Of a stretch of DNA of 64,000 nucleotides, positions 48,397 to 62,423 are shown one piece after another (the first letter of the stretch is position 1; each line of letters starts with the position of its first letter). Under the pieces are notes generated by a model. The model was not told the DNA's origin, made no database searches, and saw only the letters and a list, made by a program, of their open reading frames with translations. The position numbers were made by a program, and so were the translations under genes. The DNA comes from Siphonodentalium dalli. Lineage: Eukaryota > Mollusca > Scaphopoda > Gadilida > Siphonodentaliidae. The stretch spans positions 134,173,990-134,237,989 of the forward strand of contig CP136067.1 of assembly GCA_032622095.1 (NCBI GenBank). The letters are read 5' to 3'.

Positions 48397-48889
48397 AGAC
48401 ACGGTTGGCCTTGGTGGTGGGTATCCTGTGAAAATATCTCCACCCGTCAAAAACCGCCACAAACAGAAAGAACATCAAAATGTAGATAGACTTTGTCCGT
48501 ATACAAATAAGAAATATCGCATAAACAGTATGTTATGGTCATATGTTTGACCATTGTTATGTAAACAAAAGAGTAAAAAGTTACTTTTCTGGTGTTTGTT
48601 TATATTATGATGGTAAACATAAAGAGCGTTCTTTGTTGGTGAATACCTAATATGGAACTAATAAAGAGCGTTTATATCATTTGTGTGTGATTAGCCAGTA
48701 GCATTGTGCTGTCTTCTGTAACATAACCAGGCTCTTGCTGGGGTAAAATATAGTAGGTCTTTATGATAACATGATGTTTACGCGGTGGTCATGGTATATA
48801 TGAACGGAACTGTATGCGTTTTACTGTTTTTCTGTTTATGGTGTTGGAACAAATATGAATATTTTTGACAATTAAGGCCGCACGTGCCT
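48397..48889 (+). mobile_element. Family B MITE inserted into the satellite at TTAA
   Basis: 493 bp with TTAA at 48393-48396 and 48890-48893. The right-hand TTAA is directly joined to the left end of a family A MITE. The spacing between the neighbouring A elements is 1401 bp, where the equivalent interval in the upstream duplicate block (41668 to 42572) is 904 bp: 1401 - 904 = 497 = 493 + 4. The empty site reads CTCATATTAAAGATACG at about 42563, the filled site CTCATATTAA then the B element then TTAAAGATACG. This shows the TTAA duplication directly. Confidence 0.93.
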
Positions 48890-51800
48890 TTAAAGATACG
48901 GGCGGTGTTGGCGGTGGGTATGCTGTTAAAATATTCATCTACGCCAAAAACCGCCATAAACAGAAATAGTAAAATATAGGCAGACGTTGTTGTTATATCA
49001 TACAGAAATATGGCATAAACAGTATGTTATTGTCAATTGTTTTCACTTTGTTGTGCAAACAAAAGGAAAAAACCGTTACGTTTCCTGACTTTTGTATAGA
49101 TCCGGATATGGTAAGCATAAAGAGCGTTGTTTGTTACTATTTTTCTTATATGGAAATAATGAAGAGCGTTTATATAATGTTTGTGTGATTAACCAATATG
49201 ATTGCGTTGTGTTATGTAAACAGAAGCAAAACTTCTGTAACACGAGCATGCTGTTGTTTACGCAATCATCGTACACATTGAGGACAATACACTATTCATG
49301 CGCTGATTACGTTTGCATATGAACAAAACTGTACATATTTTAATATTCCATCTGTTGGTGGCGATTTGACCAAATATTAATATTTCTGCAACGAACACCG
49401 CCCGTGCATTTAATTAGTATAACCAATGCCATGTACTGATATACATATACATATAGCTTACAAAATTAGCGACATTAGGGAGACTCTTGAAATAATCCGA
49501 CCTTAGGGCGACATCTCGACAAAGCTATATATATTTTAATATTCCATCTGTTGGTGGCGATTTGATCACATATGGATAGTTCTGCAACGAACGCCACCCG
49601 TGCCTTTAATTATTATAACCAATACCATGTAATGATATACATATACCTAACAACATGAAACGACATTCGGGAGACTCTTGAAATAATCCGACCTTAGGGA
49701 GACATCTCAATATATCATTTCCCATGCAACGTGCAGCTTCTGGGTATGGTGAGAGCATTTGGTATTAATAAATAACATCTTTTATTGCTCATATTAAAGA
49801 TACGCGCGGTGTTGGCGGTGGGTATGCTGTTAAAATATTCATCTCCGCCAAAAACCGCCATAAACAGAAATAGTAAAATATAGGCAGACGTTGTTGTTAT
49901 ATCATACAGAAATATGGCATAAACAGTATGTTATTGTCAATTGTTTTCACTTTGTTGTGCAAACAAAAGGAAAAAACCGTTACGTTTCCTGACTTTTGTA
50001 TAGATCCGGATATGGTAAGCATAAAGAGCGTTGTTTGTTACTATTTTTCTTATCTGGAAATAATGAAGAGCGTTTATATAATGTTTGTGTGATTAACCAA
50101 TATGATTGCGTTGTGTTATGTAAACAGAAGCAAAACTTCTGTAACACGAGCATGCTGTTGTTTACGCAATCATCATACACATTGAGGACAATACACTATT
50201 CATGCACTGATTACGTTTGCATATGAACAAAACTGTACATAATTTAATATTCCATCTGTTGGTGGCGATTTGACCAAATATTAATATTTCTGCAACGAAC
50301 ACCGCCCGTGCATTTAATTATTATAACCAATGCCATGTACTGATATACATATACATATAGCTTACAAAATTAACGACATTAAGGAGACTTTTGAAATAAT
50401 CCGACCTTAGGGAGACACCTCGACAAAGCTATATATATTTTAATATTCCATCTGTTGGTGGCGATTTGATCACATATGAATAGTTCTGCAACGAACGCCA
50501 CCCGTGCCTTTAATTATTATAACCAATGCCATGTACTGATATACATATACATATAGCTAACAAAATTAACGACATTACGGAGACTCTTGAAATAATCCGA
50601 CCTTAGGGAGACATCTCGACAAAGCTATATATATTTTAATATTCCATCTGTTGGTGGCGATTTTATCACATATGAATAGTTCTGCAACGAACGCCACCCG
50701 TGCCTTTAATTATTATAACCAATACCATGTAATGATATACATATACCTAACAACATGAAACGACATTCGGGAGACTCTTGAAATAATCCGACCTTAGGCA
50801 GACATCTCAATATATCATTTTCAATGCAACGTGCAGCTTCTGGGTATGGTGAGAGCATTTGGTATTAATAAAAAAAACATCTTTTATTGCTCATATTAAA
50901 GATACGGGCGGTGTTGGCGGTGGGTATGCTGTTAAAATATTCATCTCCGTCAAAAACCGCCATAAACAGAAATAGTAAAATATAGGCAGAATTTGTTGTT
51001 ATATCATACAGAAATATGGCATAAACAGTATGTTATTGTCAATTGTTTTCACTTTGTTTTGCAAACAAAAGGAAAAAACCGTTACGTTTCCTGACTTTTG
51101 TATAGATCCGGATATGGTAAGCATAAAGAGCGTTGTTTGTTACTATTTTTCTTATATGGAAATAATGAAGAGCGTTTATATAATGTTTGTGTGATTAACC
51201 AATATGATTGCGTTGTGTTATGTAAACAGAAGCAAAACTTCCGTAACACGAGCATGCTGTTGTTTACGCAATCATCGTACACATTGAGGACAATACACTA
51301 TTCATGCGCTGATTACGTTTGCATATGAACAAAACTGTACATATTTTAATATTCCATCTGTTGGTGGCGATTTGACCAAATATTAATATTTCTGCAACGA
51401 ACACCGCCCGTGCCTTTAATTATTATAACCAATGCCATGTACTGATATACATATACATATAGCTTACAAAATTAGCGACATTAGGGAGACTCTTGAAATA
51501 ATCCGACCTTAGGGAGACATCTCGACAAAGCTATATATATTTTAATATTCAATCTGTTGGTGGCGATTTGATCACATATGAATAGTTCTGCAACGAACGC
51601 CGCCCGTGCCTTTAATTATTATAACCAATACCATGTAATGATATACATATACCTAACAACATGAAACGACATTCGGGAGACTCTTGAAATAATCCGACCT
51701 TAGGGAGACATCTCAATATATCATTTCCCATGCAACGTGCAGCTTCTGGGTATGGTGAGAGCATTTGGTATTAATAAATAACATCTTTTATTGCTCATAT

Positions 51801-54800
51801 TAAAGATACGGGCGGTGTTGGCGGTGGGTATGCTGTTAAAATATTCATCTCCGCCAAAAACCGCCATAAACAGAAATAGTAAAATATAGGCAGACGTTGT
51901 TGTTATATCATACAGAAATATGGCATAAACAGTATGTTATTGTCAATTGTTTTCACTTTGTTGTGCAAACAAACGGAAAAAACCGTTACGTTTCCTGACT
52001 TTTGTATAGATCCGGATATGGTAAGCATAAAGAGCGTTGTTTGTTACTATTTTTCTTATATGGAAATAATGAAGAGCGTTTATATAATGTTTGTGTGATT
52101 AACCAATATGATTGCGTTGTGTTATGTAAACAGAAGCAAAACTTCTGTAACACGAGCATGCTGTTGTTTACGCAATCATCGTACACATTGAGGACAATAC
52201 ACTATTCATGCGCTGATTACGTTTGCATATGAACAAAACTGTACATATTTTAATATTCCATCTGTTGGTGGCGATTTGACCAAATATTAATATTTCTGCA
52301 ACGAACACCGCCCGTGCATTTAATTAGTATAACCAATGCCATGTACTGATATACATATACATATAGCTTACAAAATTAGCGACATTAGGGAGACTCTTGA
52401 AATAATCCGACCTTAGGGCGACATCTCGACAAAGCTATATATATTTTAATATTCCATCTGTTGGTGGCGATTTGATCACATATGGATAGTTCTGCAACGA
52501 ACGCCACCCGTGCCTTTAATTATTATAACCAATACCATGTAATGATATACATATACCTAACAACATGAAACGACATTCGGGAGACTCTTGAAATAATCCG
52601 ACCTTAGGGAGACATCTCAATATATCATTTCCCATGCAACGTGCAGCTTCTGGGTATGGTGAGAGCATTTGGTATTAATAAATAACATCTTTTATTGCTC
52701 ATATTAAAGATACGCGCGGTGTTGGCGGTGGGTATGCTGTTAAAATATTCATCTCCGCCAAAAACCGCCATAAACAGAAATAGTAAAATATAGGCAGACG
52801 TTGTTGTTATATCATACAGAAATATGGCATAAACAGTATGTTATTGTCAATTGTTTTCACTTTGTTGTGCAAACAAAAGGAAAAAACCGTTACGTTTCCT
52901 GACTTTTGTATAGATCCGGATATGGTAAGCATAAAGAGCGTTGTTTGTTACTATTTTTCTTATCTGGAAATAATGAAAAGCGTTTATATAATGTTTGTGT
53001 GATTAACCAATATGATTGCGTTGTGTTATGTAAACAGAAGCAAAACTTCTGTAACACGAGCATGCTGTTGTTTACGCAATCATCATACACATTGAGGACA
53101 ATACACTATTCATGCACTGATTACGTTTGCATATGAACAAAACTGTACATAATTTAATATTCCATCTGTTGGTGGCGATTTGACCAAATATTAATATTTC
53201 TGCAACGAACACCGCCCGTGCATTTAATTATTATAACCAATGCCATGTACTGATATACATATACATATAGCTTACAAAATTAACGACATTAAGGAGACTT
53301 TTGAAATAATCCGACCTTAGGGAGACACCTCGACAAAGCTATATATATTTTAATATTCCATCTGTTGGTGGCGATTTGATCACATATGAATAGTTCTGCA
53401 ACGAACGCCACCCGTGCCTTTAATTATTATAACCAATGCCATGTACTGATATACATATACATATAGCTAACAAAATTAACGACATTACGGAGACTCTTGA
53501 AATAATCCGACCTTAGGGAGACATCTCGACAAAGCTATATATATTTTAATATTCCATCTGTTGGTGGCGATTTTATCACATATGAATAGTTCTGCAACGA
53601 ACGCCACCCGTGCCTTTAATTATTATAACCAATACCATGTAATGATATACATATACCTAACAACATGAAACGACATTCGGGAGACTCTTGAAATAATCCG
53701 ACCTTAGGCAGACATCTCAATATATCATTTTCAATGCAACGTGCAGCTTCTGGGTATGGTGAGAGCATTTGGTATTAATAAAAAAAACATCTTTTATTGC
53801 TCATATTAAAGATACGGGCGGTGTTGGCGGTGGGTATGCTGTTAAAATATTCACCTCCGTCAAAAACCGCAATAAACAGATATAGTAAAATATAGGCAGA
53901 ATTTGTTGTTATATCATACAGAAATATGGCATAAACAGTATGTTATTGTCAATTGTTTTCACTTTGTTTTGCAAACAAAAGGAAAAAACCGTTACGTTTC
54001 CTGACTTTTGTATAGATCCGGATATGGTAAGCATAAAGAGCGTTGTTTGTTACTATTTTTCTTATATGGAAATAATGAAGAGCGTTTATATAATGTTTGT
54101 GTGATTAACCAATATGATTGCGTTGTGTTATGTAAACAGAAGCAAAACTTCTGTAACACGAGCATGCTGTTGTTTACACAATCATCGTACACATTGAGAA
54201 CAATACACTATTCATGCGCTGATTACGTTTGCTTGTGAACAAAACTGTACATATTTTAATATTCCATCTGTTGGTGGCGATTTGACCAAATATTAATATT
54301 TCTGCAACGAACACCGCCCGTGCATTTAATTATTATAACCAATGCCATGTACTGATATACATATACATATAGCTTACAAAATTAGCGACATTAGGGAGAC
54401 TCTTGAAATAATCCGACCTTAGGGAGACACCTCGACAAAGCTATATATATTTTAATATTCCATCTGTTGGTGGCGATTTGATCACATATGAATAGTTCTG
54501 CAACGAACGCCACCCGTGCCTTTAATTATTATAACCAATGCCATGTACTGATATACATATACATATAGCTAACAAAATTAACGACATTACGGAGACTCTT
54601 GAAATAATCCGACCTTAGGGAGACATCTCGACAAAGCTATATATATTTTAATATTCCATCTGTTGGTGGCGATTTGATCACATATGAATAGTTCTGCAAC
54701 GAACGCCACCCGTGCCTTTAATTATTATAACCAATACCATGTAATGATATACATATACCTAACAACATGAAACGACATTCGGGAGACTCTTGAAATAATC

Positions 54801-57800
54801 CGACCTTAGGCAGACATCTCAATATATCATTTTCAATGCAACGTGCAGCTTCTGGGTATGGTGAGAGCATTTGGTATTAATAAAAAAAACATCTTTTATT
54901 GCTCATATTAAAGATACGGGCGGTGTTGGCGGTGGGTATGCTGTTAAAATATTCACCTCCGTCAAAAACCGCAATAAACAGATATAGTAAAATATAGGCA
55001 GAATTTGTTGTTATATCATACAGAAATATGGCATAAACAGTATGTTATTGTCAATTGTTTTCACTTTGTTTTGCAAACAAAAGGAAAAAACCGTTACGTT
55101 TCCTGACTTTTGTATAGATCCGGATATGGTAAGCATAAAGAGCGTTGTTTGTTACTATTTTTCTTATATGGAAATAATGAAGAGCGTTTATATAATGTTT
55201 GTGTGATTAACCAATATGATTGCGTTGTGTTATGTAAACAGAAGCAAAACTTCTGTAACACGAGCATGCTGTTGTTTACACAATCATCGTACACATTGAG
55301 AACAATACACTATTCATGCGCTGATTACGTTTGCTTGTGAACAAAACTGTACATATTTTAATATTCCATCTGTTGGTGGCGATTTGACCAAATATTAATA
55401 TTTCTGCAACGAACACCGCCCGTGCATTTAATTATTATAACCAATGCCATGTACTGATATACATATACATATAGCTTACAAAATTAGCGACATTAGGGAG
55501 ACTCTTGAAATAATCCGACCTTAGGGAGACACCTCGACAAAGCTATATATATTTTAATATTCCATCTGTTGGTGGCGATTTGATCACATATGAATAGTTC
55601 TGCAACGAACGCCACCCGTGCCTTTAATTATTATAACCAATGCCATGTACTGATATACATATACATATAGCTAACAAAATTAACGACATTACGGAGACTC
55701 TTGAAATAATCCGACCTTAGGGAGACATCTCGACAAAGCTATATATATTTTAATATTCCATCTGTTGGTGGCGATTTGATCACATATGAATAGTTCTGCA
55801 ACGAACGCCACCCGTGCCTTTAATTATTATAACCAATACCATGTAATGATATACATATACCTAACAACATGAAACGACATTCGGGAGACTCTTGAAATAA
55901 TCCGACCTTAGGCAGACATCTCAATATATCATTTTCAATGCAACGTGCAGCTTCTGGGTATGGTGAGAGCATTTGGTATTAATAAAAAAAACATCTTTTA
56001 TTGCTCATATTAAAGATACGGGCGGTGTTGGCGGTGGGTATGCTGTTAAAATATTCATCTCCGTCAAAAACCGCCATAAACAGAAATAGTAAAATATAGG
56101 CAGAATTTGTTGTTATATCATACAGAAATATGGCATAAACAGTATGTTATTGTCAATTGTTTTCACTTTGTTTTGCAAACAAAAGGAAAAAACCGTTACG
56201 TTTCCTGACTTTTGTATAGATCCGGATATGGTAAGCATAAAGAGCGATGTTTGTTACTATGTTTCTTATATGGAAATAATGAAGAGCGTTTATATAATGT
56301 TTGTGTGATTAACCAATATGATTGCGTTGTGTTATGTAAACAGAAGCAAAACTTCTGTAACACGAGCATGCTGTTGTTTACGCAATCATCGTACACATTG
56401 AGGACAATACACTATTCATGCGCTGATTACGTTTGCATATGAACAAAACTGTACATATTTTAATATTCCATCTGTTGGTGGCGATTTGACCAAATATTAA
56501 AATTTCTGCAACGAACACCGCCCGTGCATTTAATTAGTATAACCAATGCCATGTACTGATATACATATACATATAGCTTACAAAATTAGCGACATTAGGG
56601 AGACTCTTGAAATAATCCGACCTTAGGGAGACATCTCGACAAAGCTATATATATTTTAATATTCCATCTGTTGGTGGCGATTTGATCACATATGAATAGT
56701 TCTGCAACGAACGCCACCCGTGCCTTTAATTATTATAACCAATGCCATGTACTGATATACATATACATATAGCTAACAAAATTAACGACATTACGGAGAC
56801 TCTTGAAATAATCCGACCTTAGGGAGACATCTCGACAAAGCTATATATATTTTAATATTCAATCTGTTGGTGGCGATTTGATCACATATGAATAGTTCTG
56901 CAACGAACGCCGCCCGTGCCTTTAATTATTATAACCAATACCATGTAATGATATACATATACCTAACAACATGAAACGACATTCGGGAGACTCTTGAAAT
57001 AATCCGACCTTAGGCAGACATCTCAATATATCATTTTCAATGCAACGTGCAGCTTCTGGGTATGGTGAGAGCATTTGGTATAAATAAAAAAAAAATCTTT
57101 TATTGCTCATATTAAAGATACGGGCGGTGTTGGCGGTGGGTATGCTGTTAAAATATTCATCTCCGTCAAAAACCGCCATAAACAGAAATAGTAAAATATA
57201 GGCAGAATTTGTTGTTATATCATACGGAAATATGGCATAAACAGTATGTTATTGTCAATTGTTTTCACTTTGTTTTGCAAACAAAAGGAAAAAACCGTTA
57301 CGTTTCCTGACTTTTGTATAGATCCGGATATGGTAAGCATAAAGAGCGTTGTTTGTTACTATTTTTCTTATATGGAAATAATGAAGAGCGTTTATATAAT
57401 GTTTGTGTGATTAACCAATATGATTGGGTTGTGTTATGTAAACAGAAGCAAAACTTCTGTAACACGAGCATGCTGTTGTTTACGCAATCATCGTACACAT
57501 TGAGGACAATACACTATTCATGCGCTGATTACGTTTGCATATGAACAAAACTGTACATATTTTAATATTCCATCTGTTGGTGGCGATTTGACCAAATATT
57601 AATATTTCTGCAACGAACACCGCCCGTGCATTTAATTATTATAACCAATGCCATGTACTGATATACATATACATATAGCTTACAAAATTAGCGACATTAT
57701 GGAGACTCTTGAAATAATCCGACCTTAGGGAGACATCTCGACAAAGCTATATATATGTTAATATTCCATCTGTTGGTGGCGATTTGATCACATATGAATA

Positions 57801-60800
57801 GTTCTGCAACGAACGCCACCCGTGCCTTTAATTATTATAACCATTGCCATGTACTGATATACATATACATATAGCTAACAAAATTAACGACATTACGGAG
57901 ACTCTTGAAATAATCCGACCTTAGGGAGACATCTCGACAAAGCTATATATATTTTAATATTCAATCTGTTGGTGGCGATTTGATCACATATGAATAGTTC
58001 TGCAACGAACGCCGCCCGTGCCTTTAATTATTATAACCAATACCATGTAATGATATACATATACCTAACAACATGAAACGACATTCGGGAGACTCTTGAA
58101 ATAATCCGACCTTAGGCAGACATCTCAATATATCATTTTCAATGCAACGTGCAGCTTCTGGGTATGGTGAGAGCATTTGGTATTAATAAAAAACATCTTT
58201 TATTGCTCATATTAAACATACGGGCGGTGTTGGCGGTGGGTATGCTGTTAAAATATTCATCTCCGTCAAAAACCGCCATAAACAGAAATAGTAAAATATA
58301 GGCAGAATTTGTTGTTATATCATACGGAAATATGGCATAAACAGTATGTTATTGTCAATTGTTTTCACTTTGTTTTGCAAACAAAAGGAAAAAACCGTTA
58401 CGTTTCCTGACTTTTGTATATATCCGGATATGGTAAGCATAAAGAGCGTTGTTTGTTACTATTTTTCTTATCTGGAAATAATGAAGAGCGTTTATATAAT
58501 GTTTGTGTGCTTAACCAATATGATTGCGTTGTGTTATGTAAACAGAAGCAAAACTTCTGTAACACGAGCATGCTGTTGTTTACGCAATCATCATACACAT
58601 TGAGGACAATACACTATTCATGCGCTGATTACGTTTGCATATGAACAAAACTGTACATAATTTAATATTCCATCTGTTGGTGGCGATTTGACCAAATATT
58701 AATATTTCTGCAACGAACACCGCCCGTGCATTTAATTATTATAACCAATGCCATGTACTGATATACATATACATATAGCTTACAAAATTAGCGACATTAT
58801 GGAGACTCTTGAAATAATCCGACCTTAGGGATACATCTCGACAAAGCTATATATATGTTAATATTCCATCTGTTGGTGGCGATTTGATCACATATGAATA
58901 GTTCTGCAACGAACGCCACCCGTGCCTTTAATTATTATAACCATTGCCATGTACTGATATACATATACATATAGCTAACAAAATTAACGACATTACGGAG
59001 ACTCTTGAAATAATCCGACCTTAGGGAGACATCTCGACAAAGCTATATATATTTTAATATTCAATCTGTTGGTGGCGATTTGATCACATATGAATAGTTC
59101 TGCAACGAACGCCGCCCGTGCCTTTAATTATTATAACCAATACCATGTAATGATATACATATACCTAACAACATGAAACGACATTCGGGAGACTCTTGAA
59201 ATAATCCGACCTTAGGGAGACATCTCAATATATCATTTTCCATGCAACGTGCAGCTTCTGGGTATGGTGAGAGCATTTGGTATAAATAAAAAAAAAATCT
59301 TTTATTGCTCATATTAAAGATACGGGCGGTGTTGGCGGTGGGTATGCTGTTAAAATATTCATCTCCGTCAAAAACCGCCATAAACAGAAATAGTAAAATA
59401 TAGGCAGAATTTGTTGTTATATCATACGGAAATATGGCATAAACAGTATGTTATTGTCAATTGTTTTCACTTTGTTTTGCAAACAAAAGGAAAAAACCGT
59501 TACGTTTCCTGACTTTTGTATAGATCCGGATATGGTAAGCATAAAGAGCGTTGTTTGTTACTATTTTTCTTATATGGAAATAATGAAGAGCGTTTATATA
59601 ATGTTTGTGTGATTAACCAATATGATTGGGTTGTGTTATGTAAACAGAAGCAAAACTTCTGTAACACGAGCATGCTGTTGTTTACGCAATCATCGTACAC
59701 ATTGAGGACAATACACTATTCATGCGCTGATTACGTTTGCATATGAACAAAACTGTACATATTTTAATATTCCATCTGTTGGTGGCGATTTGACCAAATA
59801 TTAATATTTCTGCAACGAACACCGCCCGTGCATTTAATTATTATAACCAATGCCATGTACTGATATACATATACATATAGCTTACAAAATTAGCGACATT
59901 ATGGAGACTCTTGAAATAATCCGACCTTAGGGAGACATCTCGACAAAGCTATATATATGTTAATATTCCATCTGTTGGTGGCGATTTGATCACATATGAA
60001 TAGTTCTGCAACGAACGCCACCCGTGCCTTTAATTATTATAACCATTGCCATGTACTGATATACATATACATATAGCTAACAAAATTAACGACATTACGG
60101 AGACTCTTGAAATAATCCGACCTTAGGGAGACATCTCGACAAAGCTATATATATTTTAATATTCAATCTGTTGGTGGCGATTTGATCACATATGAATAGT
60201 TCTGCAACGAACGCCGCCCGTGCCTTTAATTATTATAACCAATACCATGTAATGATATACATATACCTAACAACATGAAACGACATTCGGGAGACTCTTG
60301 AAATAATCCGACCTTAGGCAGACATCTCAATATATCATTTTCAATGCAACGTGCAGCTTCTGGGTATGGTGAGAGCATTTGGTATTAATAAAAAACATCT
60401 TTTATTGCTCATATTAAACATACGGGCGGTGTTGGCGGTGGGTATGCTGTTAAAATATTCATCTCCGTCAAAAACCGCCATAAACAGAAATAGTAAAATA
60501 TAGGCAGAATTTGTTGTTATATCATACGGAAATATGGCATAAACAGTATGTTATTGTCAATTGTTTTCACTTTGTTTTGCAAACAAAAGGAAAAAACCGT
60601 TACGTTTCCTGACTTTTGTATATATCCGGATATGGTAAGCATAAAGAGCGTTGTTTGTTACTATTTTTCTTATCTGGAAATAATGAAGAGCGTTTATATA
60701 ATGTTTGTGTGCTTAACCAATATGATTGCGTTGTGTTATGTAAACAGAAGCAAAACTTCTGTAACACGAGCATGCTGTTGTTTACGCAATCATCATACAC

Positions 60801-62423
60801 ATTGAGGACAATACACTATTCATGCGCTGATTACGTTTGCATATGAACAAAACTGTACATAATTTAATATTCCATCTGTTGGTGGCGATTTGACCAAATA
60901 TTAATATTTCTGCAACGAACACCGCCCGTGCATTTAATTATTATAACCAATGCCATGTACTGATATACATATACATATAGCTTACAAAATTAGCGACATT
61001 ATGGAGACTCTTGAAATAATCCGACCTTAGGGATACATCTCGACAAAGCTATATATATGTTAATATTCCATCTGTTGGTGGCGATTTGATCACATATGAA
61101 TAGTTCTGCAACGAACGCCACCCGTGCCTTTAATTATTATAACCATTGCCATGTACTGATATACATATACATATAGCTAACAAAATTAACGACATTACGG
61201 AGACTCTTGAAATAATCCGACCTTAGGGAGACATCTCGACAAAGCTATATATATTTTAATATTCAATCTGTTGGTGGCGATTTGATCACATATGAATAGT
61301 TCTGCAACGAACGCCGCCCGTGCCTTTAATTATTATAACCAATACCATGTAATGATATACATATACCTAACAACATGAAACGACATTCGGGAGACTCTTG
61401 AAATAATCCGACCTTAGGGAGACATCTCAATATATCATTTTCCATGCAACGTGCAGCTTCTGGGTATGGTGAGAGCATTTGGTATTAATAAAAAACATCT
61501 TTTATTGCTCATATTAAAGATACGGGCGGTGTTGGCGGTGGGTATGCTGTTAAAATATTCATCTCCGCCAAAAACCGCCATAAACAGAAATAGTAAAATA
61601 TAGGCAGAAGTTGTTGTTATATCATACAGAAATATGGCATAAACAGTATGTTATTGTCAATTGTTTTCACTTTGTTGTGCAAACAAAAGGAAAAAACCGT
61701 TACGTTTCCTGACTTTTGTATAGATCCGGATATGGTAAGCATAAAGAGCGTTGTTTGTTACTATTTTTCTTATCTGGAAATAATGAAGAGCGTTTATATA
61801 ATGTTTGTGTGCTTAACCAATATGATTGCGTTGTGTTATGTAAACAGAAGCAAAACTTCTGTAACACGAGCATGCTGTTGTTTACGCAATCATCATACAC
61901 ATTGAGGACAATACACTATTCATGCGCTGATTACGTTTGCATATGAACAAAACTGTACATAATTTAATATTCCATCTGTTGGTGGCGATTTGACCAAATA
62001 TTAATATTTCTGCAACGAACACCGCCCGTGCATTTAATTATTATAACCAATGCCATGTACTGATATACATATACATATAGCTTACAAAATTAACGACATT
62101 AGGGAGACTTTTGAAATAATCCGACCTTAGGGAGACATCTCGACAAAGCTATATATATTTTAATATTCCATCTGTTGGTGGCGATTTGATCACATGTGAA
62201 TAGTTCTGCAACGAACGCCACCCGTGCCTTTAATTATTATAACCAATACCATGTTATGATATACATATACCTAACAACATGAAACGACATTCGGGAGACT
62301 CTTGAAATAATCCGACCTTAGGCAGACATCTCAATATATCATTTTCCATGCAACGTGCAGCTTCTGGGTATGGTGAGAGCATTTGGTATTAATAAAAAAA
62401 ACATCTTTTATTGCTCATATTAA

